Positions 1 through 6,255 of a stretch of 13,764 bases of DNA are shown piece by piece. The translations under genes and the position numbers were made by a program. This DNA comes from CAYFWT01 sp964346955 (lineage in GTDB: Bacteria > Patescibacteriota > Minisyncoccia > Portnoybacterales > UBA2143). The stretch is from assembly GCA_964346955.1 (NCBI GenBank), contig CAYFWT010000011.1, forward strand, positions 1-13,764, given 5' to 3'. Each line of letters starts with the position of its first letter. The first letter of the stretch is position 1. The notes below the pieces were generated by a model. It saw only the letters and a program-made list of their open reading frames with translations. It had not been told where the DNA came from and did not search any database.

Positions 1-537
1 GTACAATCCCAATTAGAAGGATATTTATTTCCCGATACCTATAGATTTGACAGAGGGACAAGCTTAGAGGAGATTGTTGCTAAGATGAGAGAAAATTTCA
101 ACCGCAAATTAGATGAAGAATTGAGAGACGAGATAGCCAGACAAGATAAAACTATTAAAGAAATCATTATTATGGCTAGTCTTTTAGAAAGAGAAGTACC
201 CACTTATCAGGATCAGCGCATAGTTTCAGGAATATTTTACCAAAGGCTAAAGACTAACTATCCCTTGGAGTCTTGTGCTACTATTGCTTATATTCTTGGA
301 ATAGATAAATGGCGCTATTCTATTGAAGATACCAGGATTGAATCGCCTTATAATAGCTATTTAAATATTGGCTTACCCCCTGGACCAATTTGTAATCCTG
401 GGCTTTCAGCGATTAAGGCAGCTATTTATCCTCAAGAAAACGAGTATAATTTCTTCTTATCAAAACCAAATGGCGAGACAGTTTTTAGTAAAACGCTTGA
501 GGAGCATAATGAAAATAAGGCTAAGTATTTGCAGTAA
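1..537 (+). CDS. mltG: Endolytic murein transglycosylase MltG, 3' part
   Basis: The reading frame is open from the first base of the window, so the 5' end lies outside; 178 residues are present. MltG (YceG family) is a membrane-anchored lytic transglycosylase that cleaves nascent glycan strands near the membrane and helps set their length. The fragment begins in the family motif LEGYLFPDTYRF. The catalytic glutamate is the first Glu of LLERE (codon 187-189), followed by the conserved tail SPYNSYLNIGLPPGPICNPG and the closing eHN near the C-terminus. The missing part would contain the membrane anchor and LysM-like domain. The ATG at 85 is an internal methionine, not the start. No odd residues are seen in the catalytic half. 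Family assignment is very secure. Confidence 0.95.
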   Translation, partial: VQSQLEGYLFPDTYRFDRGTSLEEIVAKMRENFNRKLDEELRDEIARQDKTIKEIIIMASLLEREVPTYQDQRIVSGIFYQRLKTNYPLESCATIAYILGIDKWRYSIEDTRIESPYNSYLNIGLPPGPICNPGLSAIKAAIYPQENEYNFFLSKPNGETVFSKTLEEHNENKAKYLQ

Positions 538-579
538 GTTCTGTTCCTAATTCATTTACAAAATATTTCTAAGTTCTTA

Positions 580-629
580 AACAGGCTTTGCCCCAACCAT
601 TTCTCGAAATGATTAGGACAAATCCTGTT
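580..629. repeat. 50-bp near-perfect palindrome between mltG and the DJ-1-like gene
   Basis: Bases 580-603 pair with 606-629 around a centre at 604/605. On the + strand four of 24 positions fail (586/623, 591/618, 594/615, 597/612). Three of these are C/A, which become G-U wobbles in a minus-strand RNA, so a transcript of the minus strand would have only one mismatch. No T-run follows on the + strand, so it is not a typical intrinsic terminator for mltG. It ends eight bases before the next start codon. It may be a dispersed palindromic repeat or an antisense-structured RNA; the function is unknown. Confidence 0.7.
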
Positions 630-637
630 AAAAAATA

Positions 638-1183
638 ATGATACCTAAAGAAACTTCCACTAAAAAAGTAGCCATGATTATTGCCTTTGAGGATTTTAGA
701 GATGAAGAATACTTTGTTCCCAAGGAGGTTTTAGAGAAAGCTGGGATTGAAGTGGTTACCGTAAGTAATCAGTCAGGAGTGGCAAAAGGAGCTGGCGGCG
801 GTGAAGCCCCGGTAGATATTTTAGTTAACCAGTTAAAAGTTGAAGATTACCAGGCAGTGGTTTTTATTGGCGGTCCTGGATGTTTGAAAAATCTTGATAA
901 CCAACCTTCTTATCAAATAGCCCAAGAGGCAGTAAAACAAGATAAAATTTTGGCAGCTATCTGCATCAGCCCAGTAATTTTAGCTAAAGCGGGCACCCTT
1001 GAAGGAAAAAAGGCAACGGTTTGGTCCAGTGCTTTAGATAAAAATACGGTTAAAGCTTTTCAAGAAAACGGGGCTATTTACCAAGACAAAAAGGTAGTGG
1101 TTGATGGAAATATTATTACCGCCAATGGTCCAGCGGCTGCCCAAGCTTTTGGCCAGAAGATTGTTGAGACCTTGAAGGACTAA
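638..1183 (+). CDS. DJ-1/PfpI-family protein (class I glutamine amidotransferase-like)
   Basis: A 181-residue protein of the usual size for the DJ-1/PfpI/YajL superfamily, whose members act as deglycase or glyoxalase-type enzymes, chaperones or proteases; the exact reaction cannot be read from sequence. The parallel beta-strand start VAMIIAFEDFRDEEYFVP contains the conserved acidic residue Glu18. The nucleophile elbow is AAICISP with Cys109, where PfpI proteins usually have AICHG; the His is therefore replaced by Ile and the classic Cys-His pair of PfpI proteases is not present. The tail ITANGPAAAQAFG matches the family's closing glycine motif. The start ATG at 638 has no Shine-Dalgarno sequence and lies just past the palindrome at 580-629. 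The alternative ATG at 674 would cut the first strand. It is likely cytoplasmic and involved in stress protection; the substrate is unknown. Confidence 0.88.
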   Translation: MIPKETSTKKVAMIIAFEDFRDEEYFVPKEVLEKAGIEVVTVSNQSGVAKGAGGGEAPVDILVNQLKVEDYQAVVFIGGPGCLKNLDNQPSYQIAQEAVKQDKILAAICISPVILAKAGTLEGKKATVWSSALDKNTVKAFQENGAIYQDKKVVVDGNIITANGPAAAQAFGQKIVETLKD

Positions 1184-1211
1184 GCAATCAGGGACAATCC
1201 CTGGCAATGGC

Positions 1212-1240
1212 TTGACACTTTCTTCGAAATAGAATAGGAT
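1212..1240 (+). promoter_or_regulatory. Sigma70-type promoter of rplJL
   Basis: A perfect -35 box TTGACA (1212-1217), a 17-bp spacer and a -10 box TAGGAT (1235-1240). Transcription would start near 1247, just upstream of the L10 leader structure, so the mRNA carries the whole leader. This separates the ribosomal operon from the DJ-1-like gene. Confidence 0.75.
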
Positions 1241-1257
1241 AAGATAAAATACTCAAA

Positions 1258-1332
1258 GAGCCATAGACAATAGGCAATCCGCCAGAGGCGGCCAGAAGAC
1301 CTATTGAGGCGGAAAGTGCTTTTAGTCTATGG
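1258..1332 (+). ncRNA. Ribosomal protein L10 leader RNA
   Basis: This 5'-untranslated region resembles the L10 leader family (Rfam L10_leader), the mRNA site bound by the L10-L12 complex for autogenous control. Seen directly: a basal stem 1261-1268 with 1325-1332 (8 bp, perfect), a second stem 1268-1274 with 1300-1306, and a GC hairpin CCGCC-AGA-GGCGG (1279-1291). The flanks TAGACAATAGG (1264-1274) and AAGACCTATTGAGG (1296-1309) closely follow the family pattern as I recall it from Bacillus (TAGACAGTAGG ... AAGACCTACCGAGG). It lies immediately upstream of rplJ, as expected. Confidence 0.8.
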
Positions 1333-1348
1333 TTTCATAGGCTTTTTT
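1325..1348 (+). terminator. Attenuator hairpin in the rplJ leader
   Basis: GTCTATG (1325-1331) pairs with CATAGGC (1336-1342) across a GTTT loop, with one G-U pair, followed by six T (1343-1348). The 5' arm is the same sequence that closes the leader's basal stem, so the two structures exclude each other. The T-run ends two bases before the rplJ start codon, leaving no room for a Shine-Dalgarno site. Confidence 0.6.
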
Positions 1349-1350
1349 GT

Positions 1351-1884
1351 ATGATTCCCAAAGAAAAAAAACAAGAAATCATTAATAGTTTAGCTGATAA
1401 ATTATCTCGTCAAAAAATAGTCATTTTCTCAGATTATACTGGTTTAAAAGTTAATCAAATTCAGGAATTACGACGGCAGTTAAGAGAAAAAGGAATTGAT
1501 TATCAAGTGGCTAAGAAGACTTTAATTAATTTGGCTTTGGAGAAGGTCGGCTTTAAGGCTGTTAAAGTAAAAGAAATGGCTGGTCAGCTGGCTTTGGTTT
1601 TTGGTTATCAAGACGAGATTTTACCAGCTAAAATTCTTTATAACTTTTCCGAAGATAACCAAGCTTTAAAAATTTTAGCTGGGTTAGTGGGGGGAAAATA
1701 CTTAGAGAGTGAGGCAATTATAAATTTGGCTAAGTTGCCATCAAAAGAAGAATTATTGTTTCAATTAGTTAGTATTATTTCCTCCCCAATAACTGGATTA
1801 GTAAATATTCTTTATGGTAAGATAAATAATTTGGTTCAGTTACTAATAGTAATTAAAAATAATAAATCTAGTCCAGAATCTTGA
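1351..1884 (+). CDS. rplJ: 50S ribosomal protein L10
   Basis: L10 (uL10) anchors the L7/L12 dimers to the base of the ribosomal stalk on 23S rRNA and, with L12, represses its own mRNA. The 177-residue length is standard. The N-terminal RNA-binding domain shows the family pattern: VIFSDYTGLKVNQIQELRRQLRE, then YQVAKKTLINLAL. The C-terminal helix (about residues 150-170) that binds L12 dimers is present and hydrophobic. The ATG at 1351 directly follows the attenuator U-tract with no ribosome-binding site. The gene ends with TGA, the only UGA stop in the window; a TAG follows two codons later, so this does not argue for a changed code. It is followed by rplL after 62 bases. Confidence 0.96.
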   Translation: MIPKEKKQEIINSLADKLSRQKIVIFSDYTGLKVNQIQELRRQLREKGIDYQVAKKTLINLALEKVGFKAVKVKEMAGQLALVFGYQDEILPAKILYNFSEDNQALKILAGLVGGKYLESEAIINLAKLPSKEELLFQLVSIISSPITGLVNILYGKINNLVQLLIVIKNNKSSPES

Positions 1885-1908
1885 ATTTAGTTATATATTG
1901 TATATAAT
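1881..1908 (+). promoter_or_regulatory. Possible internal promoter for rplL
   Basis: TTGAAT (1881-1886), a 16-bp spacer and a perfect TATAAT (1903-1908), overlapping the rplJ stop codon. The -10 lies inside an AT palindrome whose arms TAGTTATAT (1888-1896) and ATATAACTA (1907-1915) match perfectly. An extra promoter would fit the need for several L12 copies per L10, but AT-rich spacers produce such matches by chance. Confidence 0.4.
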
Positions 1909-1946
1909 ATAACTAGATTCGGAATTCGGATTTTTAGGATAGAGTT

Positions 1947-2387
1947 ATGGTTAAAGAAGAAAAGAAACAAGCTAAAAAGGAAGAGAAAGAAGATAAAGTG
2001 CCAGCCAAATTTAAAGATTTAGTTAAGCAGATTGGAGAACTGAGTGTTTCCGATTTAGCCGAATTAGTCGAGGTGTTAAAAGATAAGTTTGGTGTTAGTG
2101 CTATGCCAATGGCAGCTTTTCCAGCGGCTGGGGCGCCTTCGGCCGAAGGCGGCGAAAAAGAGGTCCCTCCAGAAAAAAGCGCTTTTGACATAGAACTAAA
2201 AGAAGCCGGTGACCAGAAAATTTCTGTTATTAAGGTAGTTAAAGAAATTACTGGTCAGGGGTTAAAAGAAGCTAAGGATTTAGTTGAGGGAGTCCCTAAA
2301 GTCATTAAACAAGGGATAAAAAAGGAAGAGGCTGAGGAAATGAAGAAGAAGTTAGAGGAAGCGGGGGCAACTGTAGAATTAAAGTAA
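1947..2387 (+). CDS. rplL: 50S ribosomal protein L7/L12
   Basis: L7/L12 (bL12) forms the mobile dimers of the ribosomal stalk that recruit and activate translational GTPases. There are 146 residues against about 120-130 in most bacteria; the excess is a Lys/Glu-rich N-terminal extension (residues 1-20). The dimerisation domain covers about residues 22-52 (LSVSDLAELVEVLKDKFGV). The Ala/Gly/Pro/Glu hinge is about 53-77. The factor-binding C-terminal domain runs from about residue 78 to the end, with the conserved KISVIKVVKEITGQGLKEAKDLVEGVPK. The hinge codons hold an unusual perfect palindrome (separate entry). It is cotranscribed with rplJ and possibly has its own promoter. The start is ATG with only a weak GGA upstream; the charged extension makes an internal start unlikely, as the next Met is past the dimer domain. 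Confidence 0.96.
   Translation: MVKEEKKQAKKEEKEDKVPAKFKDLVKQIGELSVSDLAELVEVLKDKFGVSAMPMAAFPAAGAPSAEGGEKEVPPEKSAFDIELKEAGDQKISVIKVVKEITGQGLKEAKDLVEGVPKVIKQGIKKEEAEEMKKKLEEAGATVELK
2134..2151. repeat. 18-bp perfect palindrome in the rplL hinge codons
   Basis: CGCCTTCGGCCGAAGGCG is an exact 18-bp palindrome covering codons 63-69 (Ala-Pro-Ser-Ala-Glu-Gly-Gly). It is a GC-rich island in an AT-rich gene and sits in the flexible, weakly constrained hinge. Its half CGCCTTCGGC also forms the core of the large palindromic element at 12103-12239. Confidence 0.75.
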
Positions 2388-2528
2388 ATCACAAATCCCA
2401 AATTACAAATCCCAAACAAATCACAAAACACAATGACCAAAATCACAAACAAAAACACTGGTTTGTAATTTGTAATTTTGAGTTTTGAATTTGTTTGTAA
2501 TTTGGTGCTTGTGATTTGGAATTTGATT
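2388..2528. repeat. Strand-asymmetric imperfect inverted repeat between rplL and the next gene
   Basis: The left half (about 2388-2458) is built from short A/C/T words such as TCACAAA, TCCCAAA and TTACAAA and is almost free of G. The right half (about 2461-2528) is their complement, almost free of C. The outer parts pair best: about 18 of 22 positions match between the region starting near 2394 and the reverse complement of the region ending near 2525. RNA from either strand could fold into a long weak hairpin. There is no T-run, no coding sense and no spacer/repeat regularity of a CRISPR. It looks like a dispersed intergenic repeat. Confidence 0.6.
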
Positions 2529-2532
2529 AAAT

Positions 2533-3108
2533 ATGGCTAAAGAAATTTTAGAACAACTTTTTGACTCGCCAGCTAAGGTAAAATTACTAAAATTATTTTT
2601 GCGGAATCCAGACCAGGCTTTTATGTTGAAAGAAATAGCTAAGCGAGTCAAAAGTAATTCGTCTTCTTGCCGGGGGCAGATAAAAAGGTTAGAAAACATT
2701 AGCCTCGTTAATAGCAAAGTTAGAGATAGAAAGAAGGTCTATTTTGTTAATCCGGATTTTGACTTTTATGATGAATTGAGGACGCTGGTCCTAAAGTCTA
2801 GTCCTACTTCAAAGAAGAAAATATTAGGACGTTTAAGAGCTTTAGGTAGAGTCAAGTTAGTTATTCTTTCCGGTATTTTTATCAACCTTGAGAATTCGCG
2901 GGTCGATCTTTTGGTAGTAGGGGATACTATTAGAAAGAAAAAATTATCTAATTTTTTAAGGGATTTAGAAGCAGAAGTGGGTAGGGAGATTGACTATGTT
3001 GTTTTATCCACCGAGGATTTCAACTATCGGTATAATATGTTTGATAGATTTATCCGAGATATTTTAGAAAGACCTCACGAAAAATTAATTAATCGGTTAA
3101 GAATTTAA
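2533..3108 (+). CDS. Winged-helix protein with degenerate nucleotidyltransferase-like domain
   Basis: 191 residues in two parts. Residues 5-72 look like a winged helix-turn-helix: helix SPAKVKLLKLFLRN, then FMLKEIAKRVK, a recognition-helix region with Ser/Arg/Lys, and a wing ending RKKVYFVNPDF. Residues about 105-180 resemble a minimal nucleotidyltransferase fold: VKLVILSGIFIN, VDLLVVGD, then LEAEVGREIDYVVLSTEDFNYR. The usual GSxxxG and paired catalytic acidic residues of active enzymes are not intact: SGIFIN stands where GS is expected, and only Asp125 is conserved. I infer a DNA-binding regulator in which the second domain senses a ligand or mediates oligomerisation. It follows rplL after the inverted repeat and is closed by a terminator. 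Its target is unknown; no operator is recognisable. Confidence 0.7.
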   Translation: MAKEILEQLFDSPAKVKLLKLFLRNPDQAFMLKEIAKRVKSNSSSCRGQIKRLENISLVNSKVRDRKKVYFVNPDFDFYDELRTLVLKSSPTSKKKILGRLRALGRVKLVILSGIFINLENSRVDLLVVGDTIRKKKLSNFLRDLEAEVGREIDYVVLSTEDFNYRYNMFDRFIRDILERPHEKLINRLRI

Positions 3109-3126
3109 TCAGCCTATGGCCTAGAA

Positions 3127-3165
3127 GCTCCCTGCCTGCTTTATAGCTAGGGAGCATTATTTTAT
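3127..3165 (+). terminator. Likely intrinsic terminator after the winged-helix gene
   Basis: GCTCCCT (3127-3133) pairs perfectly with AGGGAGC (3149-3155) over a 15-base loop, followed by ATTATTTTAT. The T-rich tail is interrupted by A residues, so strength is moderate. Confidence 0.55.
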
Positions 3166-3283
3166 CCTTTATCAAGGCACCTTTTTTCTGGGCGCATAGC
3201 TCAGGGGTAGAGCGCTATTTTCACACGATAGAGGTCTCTGGTTCGAATCCAGATGCGCCCATCAACAAAAAGGTGTAAGGATA
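3163..3283. repeat. Inverted repeat enclosing tRNA-Val
   Basis: Two perfect pairings flank the tRNA: CACCTTTTT (3178-3186) with AAAAAGGTG (3267-3275), and further out TATCCTT (3163-3169) with AAGGATA (3277-3283). The unpaired bases between the two pairings are 3170-3177 on the left and one base on the right. In the precursor RNA this would form a long helix closing over the mature tRNA. It may guide processing or be the scar of an inserted cassette. Confidence 0.55.
3190..3261 (+). tRNA. tRNA-Val (anticodon CAC)
   Basis: A complete cloverleaf: acceptor GGGCGCA with TGCGCCC (3190-3196, 3254-3260), D-arm GCTCAGGGGTAGAGC (3199-3213), anticodon stem CTATT/GATAG with one G-U pair and loop TTCACAC giving anticodon CAC (3222-3224), and T-arm TCTGG-TTCGAAT-CCAGA (3237-3253). 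The discriminator is A (3261), as usual for valine. CCA is not encoded, so it must be added by CCA transferase. It reads GUG codons. Confidence 0.95.
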
Positions 3284-3308
3284 TCGTTCAGTAATTCGTT
3301 CTATCTTT

Positions 3309-3746
3309 ATGCCTATTACTCCTCATATGTTAGTTGGCGTCGCTATTGGCACTCAGTCACCTAGTCTTCTGATCGCCTTCTGCTTAGGATTAGTTAGCCA
3401 TTATTTACTTGATGCCTTGCCTCATTGGGATTATTTACACAAAGTTGAGATTACCAGGCCCGAGCATTTAAAGAAAATAGGCCTGGATTTTATTTTAGGA
3501 GCGATGATTGTTTCAGCCCTGACTTGGCCCTTTCATCAAAAGCTTTTCATTTTAGCTGGGGTGGCTGGTGCTCTTTTACCTGATTTTTCCCAACTTATTT
3601 ACGTTAATTTCAAGATTAAATGGTTAAAGCCGTTGTCTCGGCTTCATAAAAAAATGCATCTTTATGATGAACTTCCTTTTCGATTGGGGTTCCCCGCTGT
3701 ATTCATTGTTTCTTTAATAGCTATCCTTAGCCTTATTTTAATTTAA
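3309..3746 (+). CDS. Small membrane protein of metal-dependent hydrolase type (YdjM/DUF457-like)
   Basis: 145 residues with about four hydrophobic segments and a pattern of His/Asp residues typical of membrane-bound metal-dependent hydrolases and related phospholipase-like proteins: His6 in PITPHMLVG, then GLVSHYLLDALPHWD (His31, Asp35, His39, Asp41), Asp92 in GALLPD, and LHKKMH (His113, His117). These could hold one or two metal ions at the membrane face. The reaction is unknown for nearly all relatives. Its stop overlaps the next start by one base (TAATG), so it is translationally coupled with the radical SAM gene, suggesting a joint pathway. The start ATG at 3309 lacks a Shine-Dalgarno site but places the conserved His near the N-terminus, as in relatives. 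Confidence 0.6.
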   Translation: MPITPHMLVGVAIGTQSPSLLIAFCLGLVSHYLLDALPHWDYLHKVEITRPEHLKKIGLDFILGAMIVSALTWPFHQKLFILAGVAGALLPDFSQLIYVNFKIKWLKPLSRLHKKMHLYDELPFRLGFPAVFIVSLIAILSLILI

Positions 3747-5176
3747 TGAAGGATAAAATTTATATACCTTTAAGAAAGGATTTAAAATTAGGTAAAAAAA
3801 TTAAAGACAAATATCTCAATAATTATCTTGATAATTTTGAGAGAAAGATTGCCCAAAAAGTAATTAAGGTAGCTTCCGAGGCCTCTCCTCAAAAATGGAC
3901 TAAAATTATTGATTTGGCTGATAAGTTAGATATCACCGATGAATATAAGCCAGTGATTAATGGCCTAAGAAGGATTTTTTCCGAAGGCCATCCCAGTTTA
4001 CAATTTATCAAGATTTTGAAACAAAAAGCACCGGCCTGCCGAGATAAATTTTTGATTAATTTTTTTATTCGAGCTACTTTAAAGGGTCTAAGCAAAAGAA
4101 GAAGATTTACCCAGAAGCACCGAGCTGATTATCAGCCTTTTTTCTTTGTTATTTCGCCGACCATGCGTTGCAATCTTTATTGTCTGGGTTGCTACGCAGG
4201 TCAATACACAAACAGTAATGATTTGCCTTTTGATGTTTTAGATAAAATATTTTCTGAAGCTCAAAAAATGGGAATGTATTTTATAACTATCTCTGGGGGT
4301 GAACCATTCTTGCGGGATGATTTACTCCAGCTTTATCAAAAGCATAATAAAGTATATTTTCAGGTTTACACTAATGGCACTCTGATTAACAAAAATTTAG
4401 CTAAGCAAATTGCTCAATTAGGTAATATTGCTCCAGTTATTTCAATTGAGGGGCTTAAAAAAGAGACTGACCAGCGGCGAGGTAAGGGTACTTTTAAAAA
4501 GATTTGTCAGGCTTTTGATAATTTGAGGGAAGCCGGGGTGATTTTTGGCTTCTCGGCTATGCCCATTAAATATAATTTTGACTGCCTATCAAGGGATGAT
4601 TTTTATCAGTTTCTCATGAAAAAAGGCTGTCTTTTCGGTTGGTTTTTTCAATATATTCCTATTGGTCGAAATGTTGACCTTGATTTGATGCTTACTGCAG
4701 AAGAGAGATTATCGCTTTATGAGAAAGTCAAAGCAGTAAGAAATCAATATCCAATTTTTATCGCTGATTTTTGGAATGATGGGAAATATACCCAAGGATG
4801 TATTGCCGCAGCCAGAGACTCTCAGGGTTATTTTCATATTAACTCTAAAGGAGACATTGAGCCCTGTGTCTTTGTCCATTTTGCCCAAGATAATATTATT
4901 GAAATATATAAACGAGGCGGTCATCTTTGGGATGGCTTGGACTCAAAATTTTTCAAGGCGATTAGAGGAGGTCAACCCTGGAATAAGGATCATCGAATGC
5001 CTTGTATGATTGTTGATAATCCTCTTTGTTTGAGAGAAATTATTCAACAAACCAAAGCTCAGCCTACCCATGTAGGGGCAGAAAGCATTGTCGAGGATCC
5101 AAAAATCATTCAGCATTTAGATACCTATTCTCAGACTCTTTGTCAGCTTTGTGGGCGAAATAAAAAAATGAACTAG
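3746..5176 (+). CDS. Radical SAM protein with SPASM/Twitch-like C-terminal cysteines
   Basis: 476 residues. An N-terminal, mostly helical region of about 125 residues precedes the radical SAM barrel. The 4Fe-4S motif is CNLYCLGC (Cys142, Cys146, Cys149), followed by the SAM-binding GGEP (184-187), TNGT (210-213) and SIEG. The C-terminal third carries GCIAAARDSQGYFHINSKGD then PC (Cys352, Cys374), and further Cys420, Cys428, Cys466 and Cys469, which could bind one or two auxiliary clusters. It therefore uses SAM-derived radicals on an unknown substrate. SPASM enzymes often modify peptides, but no precursor peptide is nearby. The neighbours are a membrane hydrolase-like protein and a flippase-like membrane protein, which favours a lipid or other membrane-linked substrate. 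That is inference; radical SAM assignment itself is secure. Confidence 0.85.
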   Translation: MKDKIYIPLRKDLKLGKKIKDKYLNNYLDNFERKIAQKVIKVASEASPQKWTKIIDLADKLDITDEYKPVINGLRRIFSEGHPSLQFIKILKQKAPACRDKFLINFFIRATLKGLSKRRRFTQKHRADYQPFFFVISPTMRCNLYCLGCYAGQYTNSNDLPFDVLDKIFSEAQKMGMYFITISGGEPFLRDDLLQLYQKHNKVYFQVYTNGTLINKNLAKQIAQLGNIAPVISIEGLKKETDQRRGKGTFKKICQAFDNLREAGVIFGFSAMPIKYNFDCLSRDDFYQFLMKKGCLFGWFFQYIPIGRNVDLDLMLTAEERLSLYEKVKAVRNQYPIFIADFWNDGKYTQGCIAAARDSQGYFHINSKGDIEPCVFVHFAQDNIIEIYKRGGHLWDGLDSKFFKAIRGGQPWNKDHRMPCMIVDNPLCLREIIQQTKAQPTHVGAESIVEDPKIIQHLDTYSQTLCQLCGRNKKMN

Positions 5177-5178
5177 CC

Positions 5179-6255
5179 ATGAAAAAATTCTTGTTTGTTT
5201 CTTTATCTTTAATTTTTGGAGTGGGTCTTTTTATTTTTGTCTTAAAAAAGGTTGGTTGGCAAGAGACCTGGCAAACTTTGACCATTCTATCCTGGCCACG
5301 TTTTTTTCTCATTCTAGCTTTTTCTTGGATAGGTTTTTTATTTTCGGTTGTTCGCTGGCGAATTATTTTAAGGAGTCAAGAACGGAGGAAAATATCTTTT
5401 AGGAAGATATTAAAAGCTCGGGCGATTGGTTTTTCTCTAAGTTATCTCACTCCAACAGTTTATTTCGGTGGAGAACCTCTCCGGATGTTTGTTCTTGAAG
5501 AAGAGACTGGTGTGGCTTGGGAGAAGAATGTCTTTTCCATCGTTATTGATAAAGCTTTCGAATTAACCAATAATGCTTTAATTGTTTTAATTGGCATCAT
5601 TTATCTTTTAATTTCTTTTTCTTTACCTAATTGGCTTAATTATCTTTTAATTGCTCTTTTTGGATTTTGTTTGGGGATGAGTTATTTTTTTTACTCGCGA
5701 GCTTTCCGCCAAAAAGGATTCTTTACTACTATTATTGATTTCTTTTGGTTAAGCAAAATAAAAAAAATTAGAGGGTTTACTAGTGATATTCAAAAAATAG
5801 AGCAATGCATTTCCAACTTTTTCTCTCATCAGCCAAAATACTTAATCGGGGCAATATTCTTTTCTTTAATTAGTCGCTTTTTTTCTATTTTAGCTATTTG
5901 GCTGATTATTATTTCTTTAGGGGCAGAAATTAACTTAATTCAGGTCTTAGGGGTAATTGCTCTATCAGCGGCAATTTATTTTGTCCCCATTCCTGGTTCT
6001 TTTGGTGCTCAGGAGGCTTCTCAGGCAGCTATTTTTGGCCTTTTTGGCTTAGGTGGCTCTATGGGTATTGCCTTCAGTTTAATTTTAAGGATGGTTCACT
6101 TAACTGGCACAAGTATTGGCTTGCTCATGCTTATCCATTTTCAAATAACTAAATGGGGAAGAATGATGATGAACTCCTTAGATAGATTGGGGACAAAAAT
6201 TAAGAATTCTTTTAATAATTCCAATAACCAGCGCTCTCCGGATAAATGGGGATAA
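5179..6255 (+). CDS. UPF0104 / lysylphosphatidylglycerol synthase TM-like flippase-domain protein
   Basis: 358 residues, strongly hydrophobic with about seven to eight membrane segments. The family landmarks are LTPTVYFGGEPLRMFVLEEE (about residues 95-115) and VPIPGSFGAQEASQA (about 273-287), both characteristic of the UPF0104 domain also found in MprF, which moves aminoacylated lipids across the membrane. The cytoplasmic aminoacyl-transferase domain of MprF is absent, so only a transport or flippase-like role is plausible. The tail after residue 330 is polar and Asn-rich. It starts two bases after the radical SAM stop and ends the trio; a strong terminator follows. Its last codons (Trp-Gly-stop) coincide with a TGGGGATAA box. 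The substrate cannot be named. Confidence 0.82.
   Translation: MKKFLFVSLSLIFGVGLFIFVLKKVGWQETWQTLTILSWPRFFLILAFSWIGFLFSVVRWRIILRSQERRKISFRKILKARAIGFSLSYLTPTVYFGGEPLRMFVLEEETGVAWEKNVFSIVIDKAFELTNNALIVLIGIIYLLISFSLPNWLNYLLIALFGFCLGMSYFFYSRAFRQKGFFTTIIDFFWLSKIKKIRGFTSDIQKIEQCISNFFSHQPKYLIGAIFFSLISRFFSILAIWLIIISLGAEINLIQVLGVIALSAAIYFVPIPGSFGAQEASQAAIFGLFGLGGSMGIAFSLILRMVHLTGTSIGLLMLIHFQITKWGRMMMNSLDRLGTKIKNSFNNSNNQRSPDKWG

Noticed and set aside
1189..1203. Hairpin CAGGGA-CAA-TCCCTG as terminator of the DJ-1-like gene
   Set aside because: A short stem without a T-run; it may be chance, just upstream of the rplJ promoter.
1882..1884. UGA of rplJ as a sense codon (glycine, as in some CPR lineages)
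   Set aside because: A TAG follows two codons later and no gene in the window needs UGA to be read through; the standard code fits.
2388..2528. CRISPR array
   Set aside because: Words are 7-8 bases, irregular, without constant repeats or unique spacers, and no cas genes are present.
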